From NCBI GenBank assembly GCA_030037265.1, contig JASHRQ010000115.1:1-35681 (forward strand): a stretch of 35,681 nt of DNA. The letters run 5' to 3'. The first letter of the stretch is position 1. Each line of letters starts with the position of its first letter. The notes under the pieces are model-generated. The model searched no databases. It was not told the origin of the DNA and was given only the letters and a program-made list of their open reading frames with translations. Positions 8,037 to 15,955 of this stretch are shown here, in pieces. Source of the stretch: Thermoplasmata archaeon (GTDB taxonomy: Archaea > Thermoplasmatota > Thermoplasmata > Lutacidiplasmatales > UBA184). The translations under genes and the position numbers were made by a program.

Positions 8037-9419
8037 CTACGCCGGGGCGGGCGGCGTCCCGACGCCGAGGAGGAGCGTCGCGAGCGCGAGCATCGACGGG
8101 GGCACGTCCTCGAGCCGCACGTTCTCGTTCGGGGCGTGGGCGCGGCTGCCGCTGTTGCCGACGCCCGGCGGCTCCAGCGCCGGGGTGCCGGCGCGGGTGA
8201 AGTAGGCCGTGGTGGACGAGCCGAGCGACCACGGGACGACGTTCGGCGGGGCGCCGTACGCCTTCTTCGCCGCCCGGAGCGTCGCCTGGGCGAACGGGGA
8301 GGAGACCGGCGTCGAGGCGGGCGGGAACCCGTCGGACGCCCGGACCTGGACGTCCTCGAAGCCCCGCGCCTTGAGGTGCGCGACGAGCCGGTCCCGGGCG
8401 ACGGCGGCCGTCTGCCCGGGCAGGAGGCGGAGGTCCAGCTTCGCGCGCGCGACGGCGGGGTTCACGGTCTTGCTGCCGGGGCCGGTGTACCCGCTCACGA
8501 GCCCGTTGATCGTGCAGGTGGGGCTGTAGTACGCCCGGCGGAGCCGGACGAAGCGGCTCCCCTTCACCAGCAGGGAGGTCACGCCGTACTCGTCCTGGTA
8601 CCGGGCCGGGTCGAAGCTGTTGCGCCGGAGGTACCGCAGCATCTCCGGGTCGGGGGCGTCCACGCCGTCCAGGAACCCGTCGATCAGTACCTTCCCGTCG
8701 TCCCGCCGGAGCGTCCGGAGGGCGGCCACCAGCCGCCAGGCCGCGTTCGGGACGAGGACCGCGAGCGAGGAGTGCTGGTCCACGCGCGCGGTCCGCACTT
8801 CCAGCTCGAAGCTCGCGACCCCCTTCGACCCGAGGGCCACGACCGGCCGGCCGTCGGGGCTGCGCGCCGTCGCCTCGATCGTCGCGCCCGCGCCCCGGAA
8901 CAGCTCCGGGTGCTCGCGCGTCAGCGCCTCCAGGTGCGGGCTCCCGCTCTCCTCCTCCCCCTCCACGAGGAACCGCACGTTCACGGGGAGGTGCCCCGCC
9001 TCCTCGCGGAGGGCCCGGACCGCGAGCGCCTGGGCCACGGTGTTCCCCTTGGTGTCGGAGACCCCGCGCGCGTAGATCCGCCCGTCCCGCACCTGGGGCG
9101 AGAACGGCTCGCTGGTCCACTCGTCGACCGGGTCGACCGGCTGGACGTCGTAGTGGTTGTACAGGATGACCCACGGCCGGGCCGGGTCGCTCTCGACCTC
9201 GCCGACGACGACCGGCGGACCGCCGTCGGCGGTGTACCGGCGGACCTGGGCCCCGGCCCGCTCCAGTACCTTCTGGGTCGCGGCCGCGCCCTCCTCGAAG
9301 GCCGCCCCGTGCGCCGAGATCGTCGGCACGCGGGCGTACTCCGTCAGCGCCTCCGTGAACTCGCCGAGGAGGGCGTCGGTCCGTTGGAGCAGCTTGCGGT
9401 GCAGCGGGTCGGCGGGCAT
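8037..9419 (-). CDS. M20-family metallopeptidase (dipeptidase/carboxypeptidase)
   Basis: 460 residues, standard for cytosolic M20 dipeptidases. Metal and catalytic motifs appear in order: YNHYDVQPV (metal His and catalytic Asp), GVSDTKGN (bridging Asp), LVEGEEESGS (general-base Glu and metal Glu), and HAPNEN near the C-terminus (metal His). The dimerisation domain between them carries DQHSS. It probably hydrolyses dipeptides or short peptides after uptake, which would complete the path begun by the neighbouring secreted peptidase (inference). CTCTTAAG (read on this strand) lies about 37 bases before the ATG as a TATA-like element. It is followed, 106 bases on, by the co-directional G1 peptidase gene, which has its own TATA box. 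Confidence 0.92.
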   Translation of the reverse strand: MPADPLHRKLLQRTDALLGEFTEALTEYARVPTISAHGAAFEEGAAATQKVLERAGAQVRRYTADGGPPVVVGEVESDPARPWVILYNHYDVQPVDPVDEWTSEPFSPQVRDGRIYARGVSDTKGNTVAQALAVRALREEAGHLPVNVRFLVEGEEESGSPHLEALTREHPELFRGAGATIEATARSPDGRPVVALGSKGVASFELEVRTARVDQHSSLAVLVPNAAWRLVAALRTLRRDDGKVLIDGFLDGVDAPDPEMLRYLRRNSFDPARYQDEYGVTSLLVKGSRFVRLRRAYYSPTCTINGLVSGYTGPGSKTVNPAVARAKLDLRLLPGQTAAVARDRLVAHLKARGFEDVQVRASDGFPPASTPVSSPFAQATLRAAKKAYGAPPNVVPWSLGSSTTAYFTRAGTPALEPPGVGNSGSRAHAPNENVRLEDVPPSMLALATLLLGVGTPPAPA

Positions 9420-9504
9420 CGGAGGAACGCTCCCGCCCGGGCACGCCCCGGGACTTAAGAGGCCGCCGGTCCGGCGGGATCGCCCCGGGCCCGCGGGGGC
9501 CGGG

Positions 9505-10188
9505 CTACGAGGCGGTCCCCGCGGCGCGCCGGTCCCGTCGGCCCCGAGCGGGCAGCCGGCGGGACCGGAAGGCGCCGATGAGCGTCAGCGCCCAGACGAG
9601 CTCGGCGACGATGGGGAGCAGCAGCGCCAGCCCCGCCGCGAGGAAGAAGATGAGCGTGTTCCGGACGCTCACGTCGTCGGAGTGCCGGATCCACGCGTCC
9701 GGGAGCGCCGGGTCGACGAGGCGGCGTCCGTAGGTGGCGTGCCGCCAGATCGCCAGCATCACGAGCCCCGTCACGCCCTCGACGACCGAGAACAGCGCGA
9801 CGGCGAGCCGCGCGGAGTCGGAGGTTTGGAGGGTGCCGGACGGACCGTAGACGAAGACGATCGCGAGCGTGAACGGGGTGATGGTGATCAGGAGGAGGAA
9901 CATCAGGTTGAGGAACGTGAGCCGCCGGTCGTACCGTCGGATCGCGGAGAAGATCCGGTGGTGCGTCGACCACCAGGTCCCGACGATGATGAACGCGAGC
10001 GCGTAGTCGAGGAGCGACCCGCCGAGGCCGGACAGGTACGAGACGAGGCTCGCGTGGTGGCTGCTCGTCCCGATCGCCGGGAGCGCGAGGTTCAGCACGA
10101 GCAGCGTCATCGCGAATCCGAACACCCCGTCGCTCAGCGAGGTGATCCGGCCCATGTCGGTGCCCTCGCCGTCCAGCCCCTCGACCAT
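9505..10188 (-). CDS. TMEM175-family (DUF1211) potassium channel-like membrane protein
   Basis: 227 residues. The ORF track runs 1263 residues in this frame, but only this distal part is gene-like; the rest is the antisense shadow of other genes. The start MVEGLDG (10188) is chosen; MGRITSL at 10155 is the alternative. RITSLSDGVFGFAMTLLVL matches the family's N-terminal RxxxFSD filter helix, here with Leu in place of Phe. Six hydrophobic helices follow, including ALAFIIVGTWWSTHH and LFLLLITITPFTLAI. Family members are K+-selective leak or proton-linked channels. It lies 62 bases downstream of the DinB-like gene on the same strand and is probably co-transcribed. Confidence 0.85.
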   Translation of the reverse strand: MVEGLDGEGTDMGRITSLSDGVFGFAMTLLVLNLALPAIGTSSHHASLVSYLSGLGGSLLDYALAFIIVGTWWSTHHRIFSAIRRYDRRLTFLNLMFLLLITITPFTLAIVFVYGPSGTLQTSDSARLAVALFSVVEGVTGLVMLAIWRHATYGRRLVDPALPDAWIRHSDDVSVRNTLIFFLAAGLALLLPIVAELVWALTLIGAFRSRRLPARGRRDRRAAGTAS

Positions 10189-10250
10189 CGGGAGCGGGGG
10201 GCCCTCGTCGGCCGGGCCTCCCGGTGCGGGAGGGGCCGGCGCGTCGCCCG

Positions 10251-10796
10251 TCAACGGGACCGCCGTCCCCGGGGGCGCCGGCGCGGCCGCCGCCGGGCGC
10301 GACGCAGGTGGGGGATCCACATCATCGACGGGGGCTCCCGGTCCATCTGCCAGTAGACGGCGATCAGCTCCCCCACGTGGTGCGCCTGCTCGAGCGTGAC
10401 CTGGAGCAGCGCGTCCTTCACGGTGTACGTCCCGGGCATCCACGGCGCCTTCACGGGCCGGCGCAGGTCCCGGTCCGTCAGGGTCGACAGCCGCTCCGTG
10501 ACGCCGGCCCATACGCTCCGGTCGTACGCGCGCACCTCGGCGAGGGAGCGGAGGCGGTCCGGGTCGTACCGCTTCCGGCTCTCGGCGAGCTCGGCGAGCC
10601 GTCCCGGGAGGATGTAGTTGACCCAGGCGTCGTAGACGCGGAGGATGTGGAGGTAGGTGTTCTTCATCGAGAGATGGCCGGTCTCGACGTTGCGCGTCAC
10701 CGTCCTCCACGGGAGCCTCGCGAGGCCCCGACGATAGTCGTCGAGCACGGCGCGGTTGTACGCGAAGAGCGCGCGGAAATCGTCGGCCGTCGCCAT
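10251..10796 (-). CDS. DinB/YfiT-like four-helix putative metal-binding protein
   Basis: 181 residues. It shows the DinB-superfamily pattern of three spaced histidines on a four-helix bundle: NTYLHILRVYDAWVNYI (first His), and EQAHHVGELIAVYWQMD (the paired histidines). In related proteins these bind a divalent metal and the enzymes act in thiol-dependent transfer or hydrolase reactions; the substrate here is unknown. The C-terminal tail after MMWIPHL is Arg-rich (RRARRRPRRRPRGRRSR), which is odd and may bind nucleic acid or simply reflect GC-rich drift. Read on this strand, GAAATAG is centred 29 bases before the ATG, indicating a leaderless transcript. Confidence 0.8.
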   Translation of the reverse strand: MATADDFRALFAYNRAVLDDYRRGLARLPWRTVTRNVETGHLSMKNTYLHILRVYDAWVNYILPGRLAELAESRKRYDPDRLRSLAEVRAYDRSVWAGVTERLSTLTDRDLRRPVKAPWMPGTYTVKDALLQVTLEQAHHVGELIAVYWQMDREPPSMMWIPHLRRARRRPRRRPRGRRSR

Positions 10797-10871
10797 GCCG
10801 GTCGGGGGAGGCGCCTCCCGCTATTTCAGCGCGCCGAACGCGGACACGATTCGGGGAATCCGTAAGTACTG

Positions 10872-10932
10872 CGCGCGGTTCGCTCCGCGCGGAACCGCGC
10901 GACGACCCCCGTTGGGCCGCGGCGCGCGGTTC
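10872..10932 (+). promoter_or_regulatory. Alternative-pairing leader (A-B-A') before the PNGase-like gene
   Basis: CGCGCGGTTC at 10872-10881 is the exact reverse complement of GAACCGCGCG at 10892-10901, which could form a 10-bp hairpin with a 10-base loop. A second identical copy of the first arm lies at 10923-10932, just before the possible ribosome-binding stretch GAGGGAGTGG (10933-10942) and the ATG at 10948. The middle arm can thus pair with either copy. A TATA-like CCGTAAGTAC lies at about 10860. It may be a leader switch or a dyad operator. Confidence 0.45.
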
Positions 10933-10947
10933 GAGGGAGTGGAAACG

Positions 10948-12699
10948 ATGGTGGCACGGGCCCGGGGCGTTCTGCTGTTGATCGGCGTCGCCGCGCTGGC
11001 GGCGGTGATGATGATGCCGACGAGCGTGGGCACGGCGGCCGCCGGGCCCGTCCGCCTCGCCGACGACCCGTCGAGCTTCCCGGCGGCGAACTACTCCAAC
11101 CTGGACGTGGCGCCGCTGCCGGAGGTACCGCACACGACCCCGATCGTCGTGAACGTGACCGCGTACGGCACCGTCGCGATCCCGACCGGGACCTGGGAGA
11201 CGGTCCTGATGAACTACACCGGCTACACCGCCGGGACGGCCTACGACTACTTCCAGACGGTCACGATCGACGGCGCGATGGTGTACGTCGGCGTGAACCC
11301 CGAGGCGGGCCACTGGACGCAGTTCGTGAACCTCAGCGAGTACCTCGCGTTCTTCGACGGGCAGTCGTCGATCACGATCTCCGGCCCGTCGCTCGGCTCG
11401 GGCACGAACTTCGAGGGAATCCAGGACAACTACATCTCGCTCGTCTTCTACCCCGTCCCGGCGCGCCACGCCGGGCCGTCGTATCCGACCGAGGTGATCC
11501 CGCTCTTCCAGTTCTCCGGCACGCCCTCCTCCACGTCGGTGACGATCCCGACGGATGCGAGCGCCGTCGTCCTCCAGATGATGGCGATCGGCTCCGAGTT
11601 CTGGTACTCGCTCAACCCGGACTTCACCGCCGTCACGGTCTCGGTCGGCGGCACCAACGTGAGCAACTACCTGCAGTACCCCTGGATCAACTCGGGCGGC
11701 ATCGACCTGTTCTCCTGGCGTCCGATCTTCCCGGTGAACATGCTGAACCACCAGTGGGAGGACTTCAACCTCACGGGCGCGCTCGGCCTCATCGAGGGGA
11801 CCCACGACCTGAACGCGACGCCCGCCGCCGGCTCGCTCGGGGCGGACGTGATCGCGAACCTCCTCGTCTACACGAGCCCGACGGTGCTCGGGGCGCACTC
11901 CGTGTCGTACAGCTACCGGCAGGCGCCGGTGCGGACGACCTACGCCGAGAACGCCTCGCTCGTGAACCTGAACGGGAACAACTACACCTTCTACGACCAG
12001 GCCGACCGGATCTCGTACGACTACTCGAGCCGGATCACCACGACCACCGGGCAGTACACCGCGTCGCTCAGCACCCAGGAGGAGTACGTGAACGACCAGA
12101 CGTTGACCGCGCTCTGGCAGAACATCACCGAGAGCGAGGTGACGACGACGCAGACCACGACGACGTACAACGAGCGGAACCTCCACGGCGAGGCGACCAG
12201 CTCGCAGACGCTGTCGTATCCGCTCGCGATGGACCTGGGCGAGGTCCTCACCTACCTGTACAGCGAGGACGGCGGGAGCCTCCAGTTCTACAACTACACG
12301 AGCGACTTCCTCAACGTCGAGCAGGGGTACTTCGAGACCGACGCGTCGGCGGCCGTGCTGAACGGCGTCGCGTCGAGCTCCTCCACCTCGATCGAGAACG
12401 CGATCGTCCACACGAACGGGGTGTTCGTGAGCCTGCTCGAGATCGGGCCGGGCTACGCGATCATCCTCAACATCACCTCGTCCCAGCACACGACGAACAA
12501 GGTGTACGCCGCGCTCACGACCCAGCGGACCGGCGACCGGACCTCCGTCGGGTACTACTACCACGCCCTGTCGGGCGTCGAGGACAATTCGACCTCGTAC
12601 TACGTCGAGGAGAACGTGACGCAGAACGTCGTCGTGGCGTACGAGCTCAGCTTCGGCGGAGGGCGGTCCGCACCGAGCCTCGGGGCGCGCCTCCGCTGA
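10948..12699 (+). CDS. Secreted PNGase A-like peptide-N-glycosidase/amidase
   Basis: 583 residues; the ORF-track start at 10756 is too early, and the ATG at 10948 gives a clean signal peptide (residues 1-32). The core resembles the PNGase A family (peptide-N4-(N-acetyl-beta-glucosaminyl)asparagine amidase A). The N-terminal part has YDYFQTVTIDGAMVYVG, HWTQFVNLSEYL and ISLVFYPVP. The centre has the family's EFWY (217-220) and GGIDLFSWRPI (250-260), then a GTHDLNA segment. Such enzymes remove N-glycans from glycopeptides, often at acid pH. The C-terminal 250 residues are Ser/Thr/Tyr-rich, with about a dozen N-X-S/T sequons in the whole protein, and no C-terminal anchor is seen, so the product is probably released. 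The catalytic residues are not proven from sequence alone. Confidence 0.7.
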   Translation: MVARARGVLLLIGVAALAAVMMMPTSVGTAAAGPVRLADDPSSFPAANYSNLDVAPLPEVPHTTPIVVNVTAYGTVAIPTGTWETVLMNYTGYTAGTAYDYFQTVTIDGAMVYVGVNPEAGHWTQFVNLSEYLAFFDGQSSITISGPSLGSGTNFEGIQDNYISLVFYPVPARHAGPSYPTEVIPLFQFSGTPSSTSVTIPTDASAVVLQMMAIGSEFWYSLNPDFTAVTVSVGGTNVSNYLQYPWINSGGIDLFSWRPIFPVNMLNHQWEDFNLTGALGLIEGTHDLNATPAAGSLGADVIANLLVYTSPTVLGAHSVSYSYRQAPVRTTYAENASLVNLNGNNYTFYDQADRISYDYSSRITTTTGQYTASLSTQEEYVNDQTLTALWQNITESEVTTTQTTTTYNERNLHGEATSSQTLSYPLAMDLGEVLTYLYSEDGGSLQFYNYTSDFLNVEQGYFETDASAAVLNGVASSSSTSIENAIVHTNGVFVSLLEIGPGYAIILNITSSQHTTNKVYAALTTQRTGDRTSVGYYYHALSGVEDNSTSYYVEENVTQNVVVAYELSFGGGRSAPSLGARLR

Positions 12700-12733
12700 C
12701 CACCCCCGGCTTCCCGCGAGGGACGGCGCGCCG

Positions 12734-13747
12734 ATGCCGCCGCGCGCCGGCCGGCCCGGCCCGACGGGGTTCGCGCTGGCCGACTTCATCGACGCGCACG
12801 CGGCGGCGCGGCACGACCTCGCCCGGTCCGGGATGTACGGAGCGCTCCGGACGGTACCGCGGATCCTCGCGGCGCCCCAGCCCCCGTGCTCGGCCGAGGA
12901 GCTGCGTCGGCAGCTCGCGCGCCGGCTCGGCGTCGCGCCCGACCGGCTGTTCCTGACCCACGGAGCGCACGAAGCGAACCTCCTGGCCGTCGCGTACCTC
13001 GCCCGCGACCGCCCCCGGCCGTTCCGCTTCCGCGTGGACCTCCCCGAGTATCCCCAGCTCTGGGGAGCGGCCGAGCAGCTGGGAGGCCGGCGGAGCCCCG
13101 GGGATCGAGGCGCCGTGGTGCGCCTCGTGTCGAACCCGCACAACCCGACCGGCCGCCTCGTGCCGGTGGAGGAGCTCACGGACGGGGCCGGGGACGCCGA
13201 GGCGCTCCTCGTCGACGAGACGTTCCGGGAGTTCACGGCGGCCCGCTCCGTCGCCGCGACGGCCGCGACGGGGGTCTGGGCGAGCGGCACCTTCACGAAG
13301 GCGTACGGCGGGGACGACGTGCGCGTCGGCTGGCTCGTGGCTCCGTCGGAGGCCGCGGACCGGTTCCGGGACTTCTACGCCCTCGCGCTCGACCACGTGC
13401 CGCCCGCATCGCTGGCTGCCGCGGCGGCGCTGCTCCGGCACCGGGACCGGGTCCGCCGGGAGGTCGACGGCATCTGGCGGCAGAACGCCGCGTACCTCCG
13501 GCGCGAGGTGGGCGGTGCGCCGGAGCTGTTCGCGCCCGTCTGGTTCGACCCCGGCCCGCCCGGCGTATCGGGGGACCAGCTCCAGGCCGCCGGACTCCGC
13601 GCGTCGGTGCTCGTCTGCTCGGGCCGCTTCTTCGGGGTGCCCCGGGGCGTGCGCGTCTGCCTCACACGGCGAACGTTCCCTCGGGACCTCCGTCGGTATC
13701 TCGAGGTCCGGGCGTCGGTCGCGGCGCGGAGCCGCCGACGTCGGTAG
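12734..13747 (+). CDS. PLP-dependent class I/II aminotransferase (histidinol-phosphate aminotransferase-like)
   Basis: 337 residues, slightly short for fold-type I aminotransferases. SNPHNPTGR (substrate-carboxylate and PLP-ring contacts), LLVDETFREF (the PLP-nitrogen Asp), and GTFTKAYGGDDVRVGW (Schiff-base Lys) are all present in order. The small domain is at the C-terminus (GVRVCLTRRTFPRDL). It resembles histidinol-phosphate or related aminotransferases and could also be a C-S lyase-like or other PLP enzyme. There are no histidine-pathway neighbours, so its substrate is open. It begins 34 bases after the PNGase-like gene and may be co-transcribed. The PLP-proximal half is well conserved. 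Confidence 0.8.
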   Translation: MPPRAGRPGPTGFALADFIDAHAAARHDLARSGMYGALRTVPRILAAPQPPCSAEELRRQLARRLGVAPDRLFLTHGAHEANLLAVAYLARDRPRPFRFRVDLPEYPQLWGAAEQLGGRRSPGDRGAVVRLVSNPHNPTGRLVPVEELTDGAGDAEALLVDETFREFTAARSVAATAATGVWASGTFTKAYGGDDVRVGWLVAPSEAADRFRDFYALALDHVPPASLAAAAALLRHRDRVRREVDGIWRQNAAYLRREVGGAPELFAPVWFDPGPPGVSGDQLQAAGLRASVLVCSGRFFGVPRGVRVCLTRRTFPRDLRRYLEVRASVAARSRRRR

Positions 13748-13764
13748 TCGGCGCCTCGGCCCGG

Positions 13765-13911
13765 TCAGACGCCGAAGAAGTGGCGCGCGCCGGTGAGCAG
13801 GTCGACGAGCGTGAAGCCCAGCCGGTCGAGCGTATACGCGGCGATCAGCACGAGCCCGGCGCCGACGACCAGATCCAGGACGACTCCTCCCCGGCGGGAG
13901 TGAAAGCGCAT
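13765..13911 (-). CDS. 48-residue single-helix membrane protein
   Basis: This ORF is too short for the supplied track. Translation gives MRFHSRRGGVVLDLVVGAGL and on to ARHFFGV: a basic N-terminus, one hydrophobic helix (about residues 9-26) and an amphipathic tail. Read on this strand, GAAATAG lies at about 13956, some 45 bases before the ATG. It ends 17 bases from the convergent aminotransferase gene. No family recognised. Support comes from the coherent helix, the promoter and the absence of any competing gene. Confidence 0.5.
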   Translation of the reverse strand: MRFHSRRGGVVLDLVVGAGLVLIAAYTLDRLGFTLVDLLTGARHFFGV

Positions 13912-13952
13912 CGCAGGGCCCCTCGGGACGCAGCCCCGCTACGGCATCGCTC

Positions 13953-13999
13953 CTATTTCTCCCTGACTGTCGACGCGAGGTTTTTGGCCCGGTTTTACG
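13953..13999. promoter_or_regulatory. Divergent promoter region
   Basis: The complement of CTATTT (13953-13958) gives a TATA-like AAATAG for the 48-residue ORF. GTTTTTGG (about 13979-13986) and GTTTTACG (13992-13999) lie 32 and 20 bases before the ATG at 14015. The first of these has the usual archaeal spacing for a leaderless message of the flavoenzyme. Confidence 0.45.
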
Positions 14000-14014
14000 T
14001 CACGGGCCCGCGGT

Positions 14015-15229
14015 ATGCGGGATAACTACGGGGGCTTCGGCGCCGAACGACAGACCGACCTCTATCTGGCCGGCCTCGGCGGACAGCCCCCGTCGGTGCC
14101 GGTCTCGCCGGAGGAGCTCGAGGCCGAGGCGAGGGCGAAGCTCCCTCCCGAGGCGTTCGACTACGTGGCCGGTGGCGCGGGCGGCGAGACGACGATGCGG
14201 GCGAACCGCGCGGCGTTCGACCGGTGGCGCCTCGTCCCCCGGATGCTCACCGATGTGAGCGCCCGCGACACCCGCATGGAGCTGTTCGGCCGATCCCTGC
14301 CGGTTCCGGTCCTGCTGGCCCCCGTGGGCGCACTGGAGATCGTGCACCCGGACGGCGAGCTGGCCGCGGCCCGCGCCGCCGCCGGCGTGGGGCTCCCGTT
14401 CGTCCTCAGCACCGCGGCCTCGCACTCCATCGAAGAGGTCGCGGAAGCTGCCGGTCCCGCGCCGCGCTGGTTCCAGCTCTACTGGGGCCGCGACCGGGAG
14501 GTGAACCTGAGCCTCGCCCGGCGGGCCCGGGCCGCGGGCTACGATGCGATCGTCGTCACTCCGGACACGAAGATCCTCGGGTGGAGGGAACGCGACCTCC
14601 GGCGCGGATACCTCCCGTTCCTCCGCGGGGTCGGCGTGGCGAACTTCCTCACCGACCCGGTCTTCCGCAGCCGCCTCGCCGCGCCCCCCGAGAGCGCTCG
14701 GGAGATCGCCGTCCTGCGAGCTACCGAGTCGATGGTCGACCCGTCGTTCCGATGGGACGACGTGGCCCTCCTCGCGCGGACGACCCCGCTCCCGGTGCTC
14801 GTGAAGGGGGTCCTCCACCCGGACGACGCGGAGCGGGCGCTCGGCTCCGGCGCGCGCGGCCTCATCGTCTCCAACCACGGCGGACGGCAGGTCGACGGCA
14901 GCGTCGCGGCGCTGGACGCGCTCCCCGGCGTCGTGTCCGCGGTCGCGGGTCGGGCGCCCGTACTGTTCGACGGCGGAATCCGACGGGGGGCCGACGTGCT
15001 CCGGGCCCTCGCGCTCGGCGCCCGGGCGGTGCTCGTCGGACGGCCGTACGTCTGGGGCCTCGCCGTCGGGGGCGAAGCGGCCGCCCGGGAGGTGCTCCTG
15101 AACCTCCTCGCCGACTTCGACCTGACGCTGGGGCTCGCCGGGTGCGCGACCCTCGCCGAGGTAGGGCGCTCGCTGCTGGTCCCGGAACCGGGGACCGGCG
15201 GACCCGTGTCACCGCCGGTTACGCGCTGA
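14015..15229 (+). CDS. FMN-dependent alpha-hydroxy-acid oxidase, lactate 2-monooxygenase-like
   Basis: 404 residues. The N-terminal MRDNYGGFGAERQ and FDYVAGGAGGE are typical of the lactate 2-monooxygenase subgroup. TPDTKILGWRERDLRRGYLPF matches that subgroup's central segment. VLVKGVLHPDDA supplies the FMN-contact Lys. SNHGGRQVDG carries the active-site His and Arg, and LFDGGIRRGADVLRAL with GRPYVWGLAVGG binds the FMN phosphate. Family members oxidise L-2-hydroxy acids (lactate, glycolate, mandelate), passing electrons to O2 or a carrier. The enzyme is cytosolic. A second, more distant family member is encoded at 24603. The 3' end overlaps the convergent DUF429 gene by 21 bases. Confidence 0.9.
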   Translation: MRDNYGGFGAERQTDLYLAGLGGQPPSVPVSPEELEAEARAKLPPEAFDYVAGGAGGETTMRANRAAFDRWRLVPRMLTDVSARDTRMELFGRSLPVPVLLAPVGALEIVHPDGELAAARAAAGVGLPFVLSTAASHSIEEVAEAAGPAPRWFQLYWGRDREVNLSLARRARAAGYDAIVVTPDTKILGWRERDLRRGYLPFLRGVGVANFLTDPVFRSRLAAPPESAREIAVLRATESMVDPSFRWDDVALLARTTPLPVLVKGVLHPDDAERALGSGARGLIVSNHGGRQVDGSVAALDALPGVVSAVAGRAPVLFDGGIRRGADVLRALALGARAVLVGRPYVWGLAVGGEAAAREVLLNLLADFDLTLGLAGCATLAEVGRSLLVPEPGTGGPVSPPVTR

Positions 15230-15916
15230 GTCGGTCCCGGCGGACCGGGGGCCGGACCGCTTGGAACGGCCTGGAGCCCGGTCGGCCGGGAGGACGATGG
15301 TCCCCTCGCGGGGGTCGCCGACCGCGACCGCCATCCCCCGGAGCAGCTCGAGCCCGACCCACGCCAGGGTCACGGCGTCGAGCTCGTCGTGTGTCAGGCT
15401 CCGACGGGCGAGGTCCCCTCGGATCCCGAGCCGGCGGAGCGACCGTTGCAACCGGGCGACGCCGTGCTGCTTCCGGGCGATTCCGAGGAGGTCCTGGGCG
15501 CCGCCGGGGTATCCCTCCTCGACGCGCAGCCCCATCGCCCGCAGCCGCCGGGCGAGCCGCATGCCCCGGGCGGTGAGCATCCGCATCGGCCCGAGCGTGA
15601 GCGGGAAGAAGCGGATGCCCAGCCTCCGGAGCTCCCGGTCGCACTCGCGGAAGTGCGGCCCGGACCGGTCGCCGATCGTCCGTCGCCCGCGGGGAAGGCT
15701 CAGCGGGGCGTCGACCAGGACGACGTCCGGACGCAGACCGGCCGCGAGCGCATCGATCTCGCCGTCCGGTCCCAGGACCCAACTTACGGCATCCCCGGTG
15801 CCGGAGAGCGCGCAGGCGCCGGTCGACCGTCGGGGAGAGCCGGCGAGGTCGATGCCGAGGGCCACCAGACCCCCCGACGTGGTTGCGGGGGGCGGGTTCA
15901 CGCTCCGTCTCGCCAA
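15209..15916 (-). CDS. DUF429-family protein (predicted RNase H-like fold)
   Basis: 235 residues. The family's acidic-motif layout is seen in order: LGIDLAGSPRRSTG (first Asp), VVLVDAPLSLP (second Asp), HFRECDRELRRLGIRFFPLTLGPMRMLT, EGYPGGAQDLLG, and HDELDAVTLAWVG (C-terminal Asp). DUF429 proteins have an RNase H-like fold and are predicted nucleases, but no activity can be assigned here. The C-terminal tail after LPADRAPG is Arg/Ser-rich and extends 21 bases into the convergent oxidase gene, so the overlapping tail may be poorly constrained. Confidence 0.8.
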   Translation of the reverse strand: MARRSVNPPPATTSGGLVALGIDLAGSPRRSTGACALSGTGDAVSWVLGPDGEIDALAAGLRPDVVLVDAPLSLPRGRRTIGDRSGPHFRECDRELRRLGIRFFPLTLGPMRMLTARGMRLARRLRAMGLRVEEGYPGGAQDLLGIARKQHGVARLQRSLRRLGIRGDLARRSLTHDELDAVTLAWVGLELLRGMAVAVGDPREGTIVLPADRAPGRSKRSGPRSAGTDSARNRR

Positions 15917-15955
15917 CGTCGGCTCGGTGAAGCGGCGAGAACCGGACCGACGGGG

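Noticed and set aside
5817-9458. 1213-residue plus-strand ORF
   Set aside because: Antisense to the G1 peptidase and the M20 dipeptidase, whose motifs are unambiguous; its composition is Arg/Asp/Glu/Val-rich shadow.
9505-13296. 1263-residue minus-strand ORF
   Set aside because: Only its last 227 codons encode a credible TMEM175-like protein; the rest is antisense to the PNGase-like, aminotransferase and other genes and is a GC-skew shadow.
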